Notes: generated from the letters alone by a model not told the origin. A stretch of 64,000 bases of DNA from Gemmatimonadota bacterium (GCA_027294455.1 JAPULZ010000145.1:1-64000), one strand, 5' to 3'. Counted from the stretch's first letter, positions 45,056 to 53,255 are shown. Numbers and translations: made by a program.

Positions 45056-45361
45056 CTAGCTGAGCGAGTCGAGGAGGCTCCACAGCTCCTGGGCCGAGAA
45101 CTCGCCGAACCGGGAGTCGACATCCCGCTCCATCCACTCGAGGAAAATCCATCCGGAGAGCCGGTGGACGTTCCCTGAGATGAAGTGAATGCGGCCCCGG
45201 AGCCCGTCCAACTCGTCATCCCGCACCGATTCGAGGACCACGTCCCAACGGTCCTCGCCACGGGCCAGTTCTCCCATTTGCTTCGACTTGATCGCCGACA
45301 GGGGAGGATCGAACCCTCGGGGCCTGGGTCGGCCCGGCCGGTCCGAGGAATGGAGCGACAT
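45056..45361 (-). CDS. Small hypothetical protein
   Basis: About 101 residues from the ATG at 45361 (MSLHSSDRPGR). The N-terminal 30 residues are basic/Pro-rich; the C-terminal 70 are hydrophilic and form alternating helix and strand (WDVVLESVRDDELDGLRGRIHFISG, LSGWIFLEWMERDVDSR). No known family. Co-occurrence with the divergent zinc-ribbon/TPR gene is the only context. A longer in-frame start at 45397 (MACYLGLRYCG) is possible but lacks a ribosome site. Confidence 0.55.
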   Translation of the reverse strand: MSLHSSDRPGRPRPRGFDPPLSAIKSKQMGELARGEDRWDVVLESVRDDELDGLRGRIHFISGNVHRLSGWIFLEWMERDVDSRFGEFSAQELWSLLDSLS

Positions 45362-45433
45362 GAATCCACAGTAACGAAGTCCCAGGTAGCACGCCACGTC
45401 CGGGTTGCCGGGTTAACCATTCCCATACCAAAC

Positions 45434-45459
45434 AAAAACCGAAATGCGGCGCGGTTTTT
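45434..45459. repeat. 8-base dyad with T-tract in a divergent promoter region
   Basis: AAAAACCG at 45434-45441 and CGGTTTTT at 45452-45459 form a perfect 8-bp stem with a 10-base loop, and the right arm is extended by two more T. It looks like a rho-independent terminator but lies between divergent starts at 45361 and 45510, so an operator or attenuator is more likely. Confidence 0.5.
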
Positions 45460-45509
45460 TTGGAGCGCCTCGTGCGTGTACATTCCCAACCCCAATGCCT
45501 AAGGTCACG

Positions 45510-46190
45510 ATGACGCAAGTGGGCTGTCCGAAGTGCCGCACCCCCTTGGGCCAGGGAGCGCGGTTCTGCCATGAGTGCGGTTTGCCCCTGGGCCGGTTGG
45601 ACTCGGCGACCTCGGTTGCCGGTGTGATCGGTTGGGTAACGGCCGGCGCAGCTGCGGTGGCCCTCGTCATCGTGGTGGTGATGCGGTTCGGAGGCCCGGG
45701 ACCACAGCCGGCCCCGGCAGCTCGGCCGACCGGACCGGCGGCGGCTCCCGACATCAGCCAGATGACGCCTCGGGAGCGGGCGGACCGATTGTTCGACCGC
45801 ATCGTGGACGCGGCGGAACGGGGCGACACGGCCGAGATCACCAGATTTCACCCGATGGCCGTCGCGGCCTACGATCTCCTGGATGAGCGTGACGCAGACG
45901 CGCGCTATCACATTGGGGTGATTCACACCCTCATGGGCAACCCGGCCGGCGCCAGAGCCCAGCTCGACTCGCTTCGTGGCGCCGAGCCGAGCCATCTCCT
46001 GGGCACCATGCTGGACTACGCGATCGCCCGGATCGAACGAGACGCGGTCGCCGAACAACGCACGTATCTACGTTTCATCGAAACCTACGACGCCGAGATC
46101 GCCAAACCCCAACCCGAGTACGAGGCACACGAGGCTGCCATCGACGCGTTTCTAGCGGCTGCCCGCCGCGCACTGTCAGAGAGCAATTAG
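45510..46190 (+). CDS. Zinc-ribbon, membrane-anchored protein with TPR-like tail
   Basis: 226 residues from the ATG at 45510, which has AAGG six bases upstream; an ATG at 45495 is in frame. The N-terminal zinc ribbon is CPKCRTPLGQGARFCHECG. A single membrane helix spans about residues 35-58 (VIGWVTAGAAAVALVIVVVM). The extracytoplasmic part is helical with RADRLFDRIVDAAERGDTAEI and YHIGVIHTLMGNPAGARAQLDSL, TPR-like repeats. Such proteins occur beside envelope and kinase genes in this phylum; role unknown. mqnD starts immediately after its stop. Confidence 0.7.
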   Translation: MTQVGCPKCRTPLGQGARFCHECGLPLGRLDSATSVAGVIGWVTAGAAAVALVIVVVMRFGGPGPQPAPAARPTGPAAAPDISQMTPRERADRLFDRIVDAAERGDTAEITRFHPMAVAAYDLLDERDADARYHIGVIHTLMGNPAGARAQLDSLRGAEPSHLLGTMLDYAIARIERDAVAEQRTYLRFIETYDAEIAKPQPEYEAHEAAIDAFLAAARRALSESN

Positions 46191-47057
46191 ATGCCCACGA
46201 TTCACGTCGCCCACAGCCCCGACTCCGATGACGCGTTCATGTTCTGGGCGCTGGCCGCAGGGAGAATCGACACCGGAGATCGTGAATACGTCCACGAGCT
46301 GGCGGACATCGAGACGCTGAACCGGCGGGCCCTGGACGCCGAGTTGGAGGTGACCGCCGTGTCGGTCCACGCGTACGCCCATTTGTCGGACACCTACGCC
46401 ATCCTCCCGCACGGTGCTTCGATGGGGGATCGCGAATACGGACCACGACTGGTCGCCCGCTCGCCGAAGCCCGACGACGTCCGCGCCGCCATCGCCGGAA
46501 TGCGTATCGCCGTTCCCGGCGAGCTCACGACCGCGTTCCTCGTCCTCCGCATGATTCAACCGGATTTCAAACCGGTAGTCGTCCCCTTTGATCAGATCGA
46601 GGACGTCGTGGCTCGAGGCGAGTTCGACGCCGGCTTGCTGATTCACGAAGGGCAGCTCACCTATCAGGAGCGCGGCCTCGAGTTGTGGTTGGACGAGGGG
46701 GCCTGGTGGTTCGAAGAGACGGGGGGCCTGCCCCTACCGCTCGGATGCAACGTCGTTCGGCGCGATCTCGGAAAAGAGCTGATTCATTCGGTGTCCCGGG
46801 ACTTGCGTGCCAGCATCACCTTCGGCTTGGCGAACCGCGACGAGGCGCTGGCATACGCGATGCAGTTTTCCCGCGGGCTCGACGACGCCAAGGCCGACAC
46901 GTTTGTCGGCATGTACGTGAACGACCTCACCGTCGATTACGGCGAACGCGGACGCCGCGCCTTATCTGAGCTACTGGACCGGGCGGCCGAGTCCGGTCTC
47001 ATTCCAAGCCGTGTTCCGATTTCCTTCGTGGAAGACGGGTTCGGCACTACCGGATGA
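46191..47057 (+). CDS. mqnD: 1,4-dihydroxy-6-naphthoate synthase (futalosine pathway)
   Basis: 288 residues, directly abutting the upstream stop. It belongs to the MqnA/MqnD periplasmic-binding-fold family; the N-terminal HSPDSDDAFMFWAL is the MqnD signature, and the rest (GMRIAVPGELTTAFLVLRM, LWLDEGAWWFEETGGLPLPLG) follows. MqnD converts cyclic dehypoxanthine futalosine to dihydroxy-naphthoate, the fourth step of the futalosine route to menaquinone, in the cytosol. It implies the organism makes menaquinone by this route. The other mqn genes are not in this window. Confidence 0.9.
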   Translation: MPTIHVAHSPDSDDAFMFWALAAGRIDTGDREYVHELADIETLNRRALDAELEVTAVSVHAYAHLSDTYAILPHGASMGDREYGPRLVARSPKPDDVRAAIAGMRIAVPGELTTAFLVLRMIQPDFKPVVVPFDQIEDVVARGEFDAGLLIHEGQLTYQERGLELWLDEGAWWFEETGGLPLPLGCNVVRRDLGKELIHSVSRDLRASITFGLANRDEALAYAMQFSRGLDDAKADTFVGMYVNDLTVDYGERGRRALSELLDRAAESGLIPSRVPISFVEDGFGTTG

Positions 47058-47096
47058 AGTCAAACGATCGCGACGAATCGTTTCCCCATTTGAACC

Positions 47097-47127
47097 AAAA
47101 AAAACCCGGGGGCCGAAGCACCCCGGG
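47097..47127 (-). terminator. Rho-independent terminator, leftward
   Basis: On the minus strand, CCCGGGG pairs with CCCCGGG around a nine-base loop, followed by eight T (plus-strand A run 47097-47104). It lies downstream of the 64-residue ORF and the pseudopilin, both leftward. Confidence 0.85.
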
Positions 47128-47151
47128 CGAAGTGGCCGGACGACGCCGCCG

Positions 47152-47346
47152 TCAAACGCCGCACCGACCACTATCCATGTTCGACGAGCCTCCGGTCTTG
47201 GAAATCGCCCGGCTCGGGAGATAGATCGTGGGTTTCATCACCTGCCCGCCACGGTCGTGTATCCTCGCCGCTTGTCTGGTCGTCGTTCCCTTGCCGAAAC
47301 GCACAGGTCGCAGGTTCTTATCTGTCGTACACCCGAAGGCCACCAT
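47152..47346 (-). CDS. Small hypothetical ORF with strong ribosome site
   Basis: 64 residues. GGAGGAGAGG lies five bases before the ATG at 47346, one of the best Shine-Dalgarno sites in the window, and the terminator at 47097 follows its stop by 25 bases. The product (basic, Gly/Ser/Thr rich; contains VRFGKGTTTRQAARIHDRGG) has no recognised domain or membrane segment. It is probably co-transcribed with the pseudopilin 84 bases upstream. It could encode a small regulator, or a short relic with a preserved start. Confidence 0.5.
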   Translation of the reverse strand: MVAFGCTTDKNLRPVRFGKGTTTRQAARIHDRGGQVMKPTIYLPSRAISKTGGSSNMDSGRCGV

Positions 47347-47430
47347 TTGATCCTCTCCTCCCCAACAGACTTATCGCCTTCACTCGATTAGATGTCCCGC
47401 GGCCTCCGATGGTTGCAGTCACGCCCCACC

Positions 47431-47856
47431 CTACATCCGCCGCAGCCTTCCGAGACGCGAGGTCGCCAGCGAGTCCGCCGCCTCTCCTCGTTTGAACACC
47501 AACTTGGTGTTGGCGGCCCCGAGGCCGAGGCCGTTGGGTTGAATGCGCACGACCGGCCGCGACACCGTCAACGAGACTCCGTCCGCCGCCGGGCCACTCA
47601 TGACCAAGAAGGTCGAATCGGTCTGACCCTCGAACACACCGACCAGGGAATCGGTTCCCAACTCCATTCGCACCCGGCTCCCTTTCCAGACAGCGGACAT
47701 GCGCCCGGTGTTGTAGAAGGCCGTCATGCGATTCACGGCACGCGCCACCGCGAGCCGGTCGACCATCGGCCCAATGCGCGCGGCTCCGATCCCGGCGACC
47801 ACGCCGAGGATGCAGATCACGATCAGGAGCTCTATCAGCGTGAAACCTCTTCTCAT
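47431..47856 (-). CDS. Type IV pseudopilin (GspH/FimT-like)
   Basis: 141 residues. The start MRRGFTLIELLIVICILGVV has a complete prepilin signal (basic residues, G before F, Glu at +5) with the long hydrophobic helix. The rest forms a small beta domain (FYNTGRMSAVWKGSRVRMEL, VSLTVSRPVVRIQPNGLGL) as in GspH/FimT minor pilins. It would assemble at the tip of a type II secretion or type IV pilus fibre after cleavage by a prepilin peptidase. No other pilus gene is adjacent. Confidence 0.87.
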   Translation of the reverse strand: MRRGFTLIELLIVICILGVVAGIGAARIGPMVDRLAVARAVNRMTAFYNTGRMSAVWKGSRVRMELGTDSLVGVFEGQTDSTFLVMSGPAADGVSLTVSRPVVRIQPNGLGLGAANTKLVFKRGEAADSLATSRLGRLRRM

Positions 47857-47996
47857 GTTGAAATGTGGTCGTGGCGCCGCCGGCCGCCGTCATCAATGTC
47901 GTGCCCCGCGGTAGCGGACTAATGCCGGATCGACCGGGGTCGAGTTCACCGACGGGGACTGGTGCCGAGTGGGCTCGCGGGCACATACTGCCCTTC

Positions 47997-48650
47997 ATGG
48001 CAAACGGATCGTCCGAGAACCCCCTGCTCGTCCTGCGGGAATACCAGCGGTTCGCCCCCTGGAACCTGCGCGATCTCACGGCCGTCACCGGGGCGCTCCT
48101 CGAGGCATCCGGCGTGCGGCCCACCAACGCCGCGGCGAAGGCAAAACTGAGCGATCGCACGATCCGGTATTACGTCACGCGGGGCATCGTTTCCCCACCC
48201 GACGGGCGGGGCACGTCAGCCACGTACTCGTACCGGCACCTGCTCCAGGTGCTCTCCATCAAGCTGCGCCAGATGGAGGGCGCCGCCCTCTCCCGTATCG
48301 CCGCGGAGCTGGAAGAGCAAACGGGGGATGTCATCGAACGGCGCGTGGCCGCCGCCCTCGGCGACAGCCTGTCGCCGCCGAGCCTGCTCCCGCTCAGGAA
48401 CCCAGAGGCGGTGCGCGGGCGGGCCGGTCAGGCCATTCACTCCTGGACGCAAAGCCCGACCCCCGAGACGGGCGCCGCCGATCCCGGCCACGCCCCGGCC
48501 GCCACCAAGTGGCACCGCATCACCGTGGTCCGAGGCATGGAGCTGCATGTGCACGAGGACCACCCCATGGCAAAGCACGTTGGGCGCGCCGAAGCTATCG
48601 CCGACGCGGTGCGATTGGCCGTCAACCGCATCCTCATGTCCGGCGATTAG
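47997..48650 (+). CDS. MerR-type transcriptional regulator
   Basis: 217 residues from the ATG at 47997. A helix-turn-helix starts late, at about residue 50 (LSDRTIRYYVTRGIVSPPDG), followed by the MerR-type wing and recognition RGTSATYSYRHLLQVLSIKLRQMEGAALSRIAAELEEQ. The C-terminal half is a separate, Pro/Ala-rich linker and a small domain (WHRITVVRGMELHVHED) that may be a ligand or partner site. It probably binds DNA as a dimer. The target is unknown; the divergent pseudopilin is a candidate since both start within 140 bases. Confidence 0.78.
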   Translation: MANGSSENPLLVLREYQRFAPWNLRDLTAVTGALLEASGVRPTNAAAKAKLSDRTIRYYVTRGIVSPPDGRGTSATYSYRHLLQVLSIKLRQMEGAALSRIAAELEEQTGDVIERRVAAALGDSLSPPSLLPLRNPEAVRGRAGQAIHSWTQSPTPETGAADPGHAPAATKWHRITVVRGMELHVHEDHPMAKHVGRAEAIADAVRLAVNRILMSGD

Positions 48651-48714
48651 GCGGCATCGGCCTACCGTCACCTGAGTCATATCCGACCGCCCCCAAGCAA
48701 GGGCATTTATCATG

Positions 48715-49187
48715 GCCGGCCTCGGCCGCGCTTCAGGGGGTCATCGTGCTCATGTCCGATGCCGCCTGGCGGTCGATGCGGTTTGGCGGGGGCCGCGGCA
48801 AGAAGGGCCACCTGGGACTATTGATTCTCGTGGCGTGGTTGATCACGCTCCTCATCGCCCCGATTCTCTCGCGCGTGTTGGCGCTGGCGGTGAGTCGCAA
48901 GCGTGAGCTCCTCGCCGACGCGACGGGAGCACAGTTCACCCGAAACCCCGCGGCGCTCGCCTCCGCGCTGCTCAAGATCGAACATGCACACGTTCCGACG
49001 AAGGCCATCGGGCAGGGCAGTGCGCACTTGTTGTATCGCCGATCCCTTGGGCCGGCGGCTGACGCACAAGGAGGGCTTCGTGGCCGACCTGTTGGCCACG
49101 CATCCACCCATGGGCCTGCGGGTCGCCTGCCTCAAGGCAATGGCCTTCCAGTACGAAAAGACCGGGGTCTTGCCCGAGACGGTTTAA
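48715..49187 (+). pseudogene. Frameshifted relic of an M48/HtpX-like peptidase
   Basis: Read in one frame from about 48715, the translation has LQGVIVLMSDAAW, a membrane segment (LGLLILVAWLITLLIAPILS), and SRKRELLADATGAQFTRNPAALASALLKI, the C-terminal half of M48 peptidases. Near 49035 the frame changes by one base and continues as IADPLGRRLTHKEG...LLATHPPMGLRVACLKAM, the end of the same family, to a stop at 49187. The N-terminal part with the HExxH zinc motif is missing. It is a broken gene. Confidence 0.82.
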
Positions 49188-49378
49188 CGTCGTCGTGCCG
49201 CCTGTTCCGCGCGATCGACGTGCGCCAGGATGATCCGACCGAGTTCCTTGTCCCCCGGGGCGATGTCTCGATCCTCCAGCAACAGGGCGGCGCACCGGAG
49301 CGCCGAAAGACAGCGGAGCAATTCCGCATCGCCCGCAGTCTTCAATGCTTCGTCTTCCGTGGGCATGCGATACCACAT
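49184..49378 (-). CDS. Small helical hypothetical protein
   Basis: About 64 residues from the ATG at 49378 (in-frame ATG upstream at 49444 also possible). The sequence MPTEDEALKTAGDAELLRCLSALRCAALLLEDRDIAPGDKELGRIILAHVDRAEQAARRR is amphipathic helical (quoted in two parts in my reading: MPTEDEALKTAGDAELLRC, then LSALRCAALLLEDRDIAPG). No recognised family. It converges on the M48 relic, overlapping its last four bases. Confidence 0.5.
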   Translation of the reverse strand: MWYRMPTEDEALKTAGDAELLRCLSALRCAALLLEDRDIAPGDKELGRIILAHVDRAEQAARRR

Positions 49379-49570
49379 GGCATAGCCTAGCTCACAAGCG
49401 GCCGGCGTTTGGTACCATTTTCGGTTGGAAGAACAGCAATCCATTGCGAGGCGGTCGCTCTCGTGCTACCACACTACTCCGGCGTGCAATGCACGATACC
49501 ATCTGATCGCGACGAAAATCCATCTCACGATTGTAGCCTGCCTGCGGACGGTGAAAACAGCGGTTCGAGG

Positions 49571-49614
49571 AAAAAAAAGACGGCCGGTAGGTCCGCGTGG
49601 GACCACCGGCCGTC
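49571..49614 (-). terminator. Strong rho-independent terminator, leftward
   Basis: On the minus strand GACGGCCGGT pairs with ACCGGCCGTC (49605-49614 and 49579-49588), extended by a further 5-bp GGTCC/GGACC stem (49590-49594 with 49600-49604) around a GCGT-type loop, then eight T (plus-strand A run 49571-49578). It must end a leftward transcript that starts to the right, yet no coding gene there fits. Confidence 0.85.
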
Positions 49615-49996
49615 TTACGCACGGTTACCCGGAGTCAGGGGATTCACTCCCACTGTTCTTCTCCCTGAAGCCGCCGGGACTGATGCGTCGCGGTATGGCT
49701 TTCAGGAGCTCCGGCTTCCATCCCCAAGGGACCCGGCCAAGGCCCCAAGGTTCACCAGCGCGGGCGCTACGATCAGGCCGGGTCGCGGACCGACCATTCG
49801 CACTGCACACCGAGGCGCCGCTTCGGTGTGGGTGAGGCACGCGACTGGCCTCACCGGCCCGAGAGGAAGTGATCACCCGGATCGTCAGCCGCCTAAGCCC
49901 TTGTTAGTAGACGACCTTCCCGGAATTCTCCGTCTCGGGCGCCGCAATCAGGGCGTCTTCGGGAACAGGGTTCCCGCCCTTCTCCTGATCGCCGCT
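49571..49996 (-). ncRNA. Candidate structured non-coding RNA, family unknown
   Basis: Between a promoter-like site (50003-50030) and the terminator the minus strand has a chain of exact pairings: GCCCGAGA 49933-49940 with TCTCGGGC 49857-49864; GGTGAGGC 49848-49855 with GCCTCACC 49831-49838; ACACCGA 49823-49829 with TCGGTGT 49807-49813; GACCCGGCC 49776-49784 with GGCCGGGTC 49730-49738. Three short strings on this strand, GGCCAGTC, GTCGGTCCG and ACCTTG, occur in the order seen in enteric 6S RNA, but the hairpins do not give the 6S rod. I assign no family. Confidence 0.33.
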
Positions 49997-50002
49997 GGAG
50001 CC

Positions 50003-50030
50003 AATATAGGACCGGGCAAGAATCGCGCAA
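50003..50030 (-). promoter_or_regulatory. Promoter-like site for the RNA candidate
   Basis: On the minus strand TTGCGC (50025-50030) and TATATT (50003-50008) are 16 bases apart; -35 matches three to four and -10 five of six consensus bases. Expected start near 49996. Confidence 0.4.
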
Positions 50031-50198
50031 GTGCCGATGTATCTTCGGGTTACGCGTTTTCGATGTGCAAAGAATGTGGAGTCTAAGCCGGTGACACGTA
50101 GGGCCTTGGCCAACTTTTCCACGCCATGTGGAGTTGTGGAATGTCGGTAACTCGAGAGCCTTCGGACGGGGCTTCGCGGCGAGAGCGCCGGGAAAACT

Positions 50199-50825
50199 CT
50201 ACTCTTCTGACGCTGCAATCTCCTCGTACACGTACGGGTCGCCGTTTCCGGCAGGTGCGAAGAGCACTCCGACCGAGTTCGTGGCGAACCACCCTGCCAC
50301 AAGCTTGTTGGAACCCTGCCGATCCGGTTCTTGCAGCAGCGTCGTGAGCCCCCGCTTCACGTGTCGCAGCTCGGGAGCCCGTTTGGACAGCATGCAAATC
50401 ACGGCACCGGACCCCTGTGTCGCCCGAATGAAGTGGGCGAGGGCGTGGGCGCGCTGCACGAACTCGTAGGCACGCACGCCCGGCTCGTCGAACAACAATT
50501 CCCCCTCATGCGGGTCGGCCGGAGGCGCATCCATCCTCGGTCCCATGTAGACGAAGATGCGTCGACCATCCCGACGCCGCTCGAGCATCACTGCCGCCGT
50601 CTCACCACTGAGTCTCGCTGCGTGAACGAGATCACCGTCGACGAGAATCCCGACAGCGCCGGTCCACTCGAGCACGGCGAGAGCGCTCTCCAGCGGACAC
50701 CCGACCTCGTCGTCGTAGGCGACCAACCTCGGGGCTTCGCCGGCGCGGGCGAAGAAATGCCCCAGGGCCTGTGCCCGGTCTTGAAACGTGTCCGTGGTTG
50801 GCGGTGTCACCGCTGGAGTAGCCAT
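50199..50825 (-). CDS. Hypothetical protein
   Basis: 208 residues from the ATG at 50825. Mixed alpha/beta; contains LVAYDDEVGCPLESALAVLEWTG, RIFVYMGPRMDAPPADP and YEFVQRAHALAHFIRATQGSGAVICML. The C-terminus (WFATNSVGVLFAPAGNGDPYVYEEI) resembles parts of signal or ligand-binding proteins, but no family is recognised. No signal peptide. It stands alone, with the divergent secreted protein to its right. Confidence 0.55.
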   Translation of the reverse strand: MATPAVTPPTTDTFQDRAQALGHFFARAGEAPRLVAYDDEVGCPLESALAVLEWTGAVGILVDGDLVHAARLSGETAAVMLERRRDGRRIFVYMGPRMDAPPADPHEGELLFDEPGVRAYEFVQRAHALAHFIRATQGSGAVICMLSKRAPELRHVKRGLTTLLQEPDRQGSNKLVAGWFATNSVGVLFAPAGNGDPYVYEEIAASEE

Positions 50826-50928
50826 GGTGGCTGCAAATCTAACTTCATAGCTCCTTCATCATATCCAAGACGACCCGAGGTATGGACCTTGCAAACGCAG
50901 GTATCACTCGACCTTCCGAGAGGGACGC

Positions 50929-51492
50929 GTGAAGAAGACCCTTTTGATCACCCTCGCATGCATGGGCCTCCCGGCGGCGCTGACCGGCCAAGGCTTACGT
51001 GAAGTACCACAACGGTTTGCATATGTTCAACCGGTCGGCCTCGTGCTCGGCATCGGCACCGTGGGCTTCGAATTCACCACGGGCCGCACGACGACTCTCG
51101 AGGTCGGGGGCGTCGGAGTGTACTCGGAAAAGGACGGTATCAAGATATATGGGGGCGGACCGGGAATCGGTATCCGAAAGTATTTCGGCCAGGCCGAGGT
51201 CGCCGGCATGGTGCTGGGGGCCAGGGTCGACGGGGTCTGGCTCGAGGCCGACAATTCCGGCGCCCGGCGACAGTATCTCACCACAGGCTTCCTCCAGGAT
51301 CGGCAGAGTAGTTTTTTCCTCGGCATCGGCGGGCTGATCGGATATCGCTTCCTGTCGACCGGGGGATGGTTCGCCGAGCCCGCGATGAGCTACGAGTACT
51401 TTGCGGGACCGAGAACACTCGTGCCCGGGTCACGGGAGCTCCAAAACCAGCTCGGTTTCGCCGTGGGATTGGCGTTCGGGTTCGCCTGGTAG
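50929..51492 (+). CDS. Hypothetical secreted barrel-like protein
   Basis: 187 residues. A signal peptide (KKTLLITLACMGLPAALTGQ) is followed by Gly-rich alternating strands (VGLVLGIGTVGFEFTTGRTT, EVGGVGVYSEKDGIKIYGGGPGIGIRKYF) and a C-terminal aromatic residue (FGFAW), the pattern of a small outer-membrane barrel. No specific family is recognised. The next gene, 41 bases downstream on the same strand, also encodes a secreted protein, so an operon is likely. Confidence 0.62.
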   Translation: MKKTLLITLACMGLPAALTGQGLREVPQRFAYVQPVGLVLGIGTVGFEFTTGRTTTLEVGGVGVYSEKDGIKIYGGGPGIGIRKYFGQAEVAGMVLGARVDGVWLEADNSGARRQYLTTGFLQDRQSSFFLGIGGLIGYRFLSTGGWFAEPAMSYEYFAGPRTLVPGSRELQNQLGFAVGLAFGFAW

Positions 51493-51533
51493 CGCCCTTG
51501 CCCCGATTGCCGGCCGTGGGCAAGCTTCGTGGT

Positions 51534-52268
51534 ATGAAATCGGTCATGCGCGTTCTCCGAAACACGGTCATGCCACTCGTGATGATCGCTTGCGCCGCGG
51601 GTCCGGCGTCGGCGCAGGATTTTCGGAACCTCCCCGACACCACCCAGGACACGCGCATTCTCCAACGGTGGGTCGGGGCCAAGTTCAACGGCCTGCCCCT
51701 GTGGCTGGATTTCTATGGTGACTCCATGCTCGTGGTCAGCGACCGTTTCAACGAGTTTCCCGTCCAATACGTGCTGACGACCCGAACCCTCACGGTGTAC
51801 GGTGACAGCGCATTGATCTACCTCCTCGCCACGGCCTTCAATCCAAACCGGGCGGAGGAGGACTTCGGATTTCAGGACCGCTTCGAAATGCGATACCGGT
51901 TTTCGTTGGAGAAGTTGATCCTGGAGGCCGACGGAAACCGACGCATCACCATGTCACCCCAACAGACTTTGGCCCGCCCCATCGAACGGCGTTGGCTGGC
52001 CATCCTCGCCGACGGTTCGCAGATGGAGTTGTTTCTCCGCACCAATGGGACGGTGAGCCGCCGGAACTGGCCTGGAGGAGCACGCACCATCGGCACCTGG
52101 AAGCGGCAAGTCCGGGACATCATCTTCGACTGGTCGCCGGATTCCCTGGAGACACCGGACTCGTCCCTGATCTGGGTGGGGTTCTACGACTTGCCGGGAC
52201 AGGCCATTCTCTTCGATAGCCTCGGCCCGGGGACGGGCACCGCCATCTTTCGCAGGATCGTGCGATAA
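51534..52268 (+). CDS. Hypothetical secreted protein
   Basis: 244 residues from the ATG at 51534. A signal peptide (LVMIACAAGPASA) is followed by a mature part with RILQRWVGAKFNGLPLWLDFYGD, several beta-type repeats and WVGFYDLPGQAILFDSL near the end. No known family; lipocalin-like or other small beta-barrel folds are possible. Its stop lies immediately beside the convergent downstream stop. Confidence 0.6.
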   Translation: MKSVMRVLRNTVMPLVMIACAAGPASAQDFRNLPDTTQDTRILQRWVGAKFNGLPLWLDFYGDSMLVVSDRFNEFPVQYVLTTRTLTVYGDSALIYLLATAFNPNRAEEDFGFQDRFEMRYRFSLEKLILEADGNRRITMSPQQTLARPIERRWLAILADGSQMELFLRTNGTVSRRNWPGGARTIGTWKRQVRDIIFDWSPDSLETPDSSLIWVGFYDLPGQAILFDSLGPGTGTAIFRRIVR

Positions 52269-53132
52269 CTAGATCACAATGACCGGATGGAGTTCGTCTC
52301 GTCGCGCTTCGAGCAACTGCTCGGCTTGATCGATCGCTGTACCCACCATCTCATTCTCGACATCGACGTACTTGACGTTCGGTTCGAGGGCGCCGGTGAA
52401 CCGGCGCACCATCACCAGCGCACTGATGACCTCGCAGTACTCTGGCTGCGGATCGGTGTATCCGGACGTGAGAAGTCCCCGGAAGAACGGCAACGTGACG
52501 GGATCGCCGAGCACGAACAGCGACTCCAAGATCCGGGGACTGAGAAAGCTGCGTAGGTGGGCGTCCCCTCGGGTCGTGTCAAAGAGCTCGACGAGGGCGG
52601 TGGCCGCACCTTCGCTAGGGTAAAACCGCGCGCTTTCGGCAGCTACTCCCACGAACGCATGGTGTGCGCCAGGCTCCAGATAGTCCGCGAAGAGAGACCA
52701 CTGGCTCGGTGAATGTCGTTCCGCGAGCGAAAAAAATGAAAAATACCGACGGGCCAGGGGGGCCGTTCCATCTTCCAGGACGGTGCACAGGCCGGCTTCG
52801 CCAAACCGTTGCGCTACCAGCGCCGCCGCCGCCCCGTGTTGCAGCCGCTCGAGCTCCGACGAGCGAAACGTGCGGACGCGCTGAGCGGCCTCGCCGGACC
52901 GGCTGGTGAGGGCGGGCAGGCGATCCAGCAACTGCAGCAAGAGCCCGTCCACCTCATTGACGGCTCCCTCCTTGTATCGGGCGTCACGCCGCCACGCCTG
53001 CTGGAGCCCCTGCCACCCGAGCTCACCGATCTGGAGTGATTGCCAGGCGTGCTCGAAGTCCTCGGGCGTCCGAACTCCCAACAAGCTTCGTAGGGCTTCG
53101 GCAAAACGGAAAATTGGATCGGGCATGTCCAC
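52269..53132 (-). CDS. Hypothetical helical protein
   Basis: 287 residues, no signal peptide. Almost all-helical with repeated LF/LG segments (SLFADYLEPGAHHAFVG, LGDPVTLPFFRGLLTSGYTDPQPEYCEVISALVMVRRFTG) that resemble HEAT-type repeats, but no clear family. The ATG two codons in (MPDPIF) is an alternative start. Its stop abuts the stop of the rightward secreted gene with no gap. Confidence 0.5.
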   Translation of the reverse strand: MDMPDPIFRFAEALRSLLGVRTPEDFEHAWQSLQIGELGWQGLQQAWRRDARYKEGAVNEVDGLLLQLLDRLPALTSRSGEAAQRVRTFRSSELERLQHGAAAALVAQRFGEAGLCTVLEDGTAPLARRYFSFFSLAERHSPSQWSLFADYLEPGAHHAFVGVAAESARFYPSEGAATALVELFDTTRGDAHLRSFLSPRILESLFVLGDPVTLPFFRGLLTSGYTDPQPEYCEVISALVMVRRFTGALEPNVKYVDVENEMVGTAIDQAEQLLEARRDELHPVIVI

Positions 53133-53255
53133 GGTAATCTAACGGCGGGACGGCCGGGCACGAGTCCGCATCCGATTGCGTTTGCGGCCAGCTCTCACTA
53201 AAGTCCTCCTCGGCACCCTTGGCCAGGTCAACAACCTTCGCGGGGTCACATAGCC

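Larger units (their letters stand above)
49445..50198. other. Non-coding stretch with structured RNA candidate
   Basis: About 750 bases without a supported gene. The part from about 49571 to 50030 carries a promoter-like site, several paired segments and a strong leftward terminator (see separate entries). Frames in this stretch lack good starts or look like random reading. Confidence 0.55.

Noticed and set aside
45455-45461. Rho-independent terminator at the T-tract
   Set aside because: It lies between divergent gene starts, so there is no upstream transcript to terminate; listed only as a dyad.
47318-48160. 280-codon minus-strand frame covering the pseudopilin region
   Set aside because: The pseudopilin with its complete prepilin motif is in another frame (47431-47856), and this frame has an Arg/Gly-rich shadow composition.
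49620-49720. Cobalamin-type riboswitch or tmRNA on the minus strand
   Set aside because: A GGAGTGAATCC string resembles part of a B12 motif, but the B12 box and GCCACTG are absent. tmRNA's 5' UUCGAC and T-arm are also absent.
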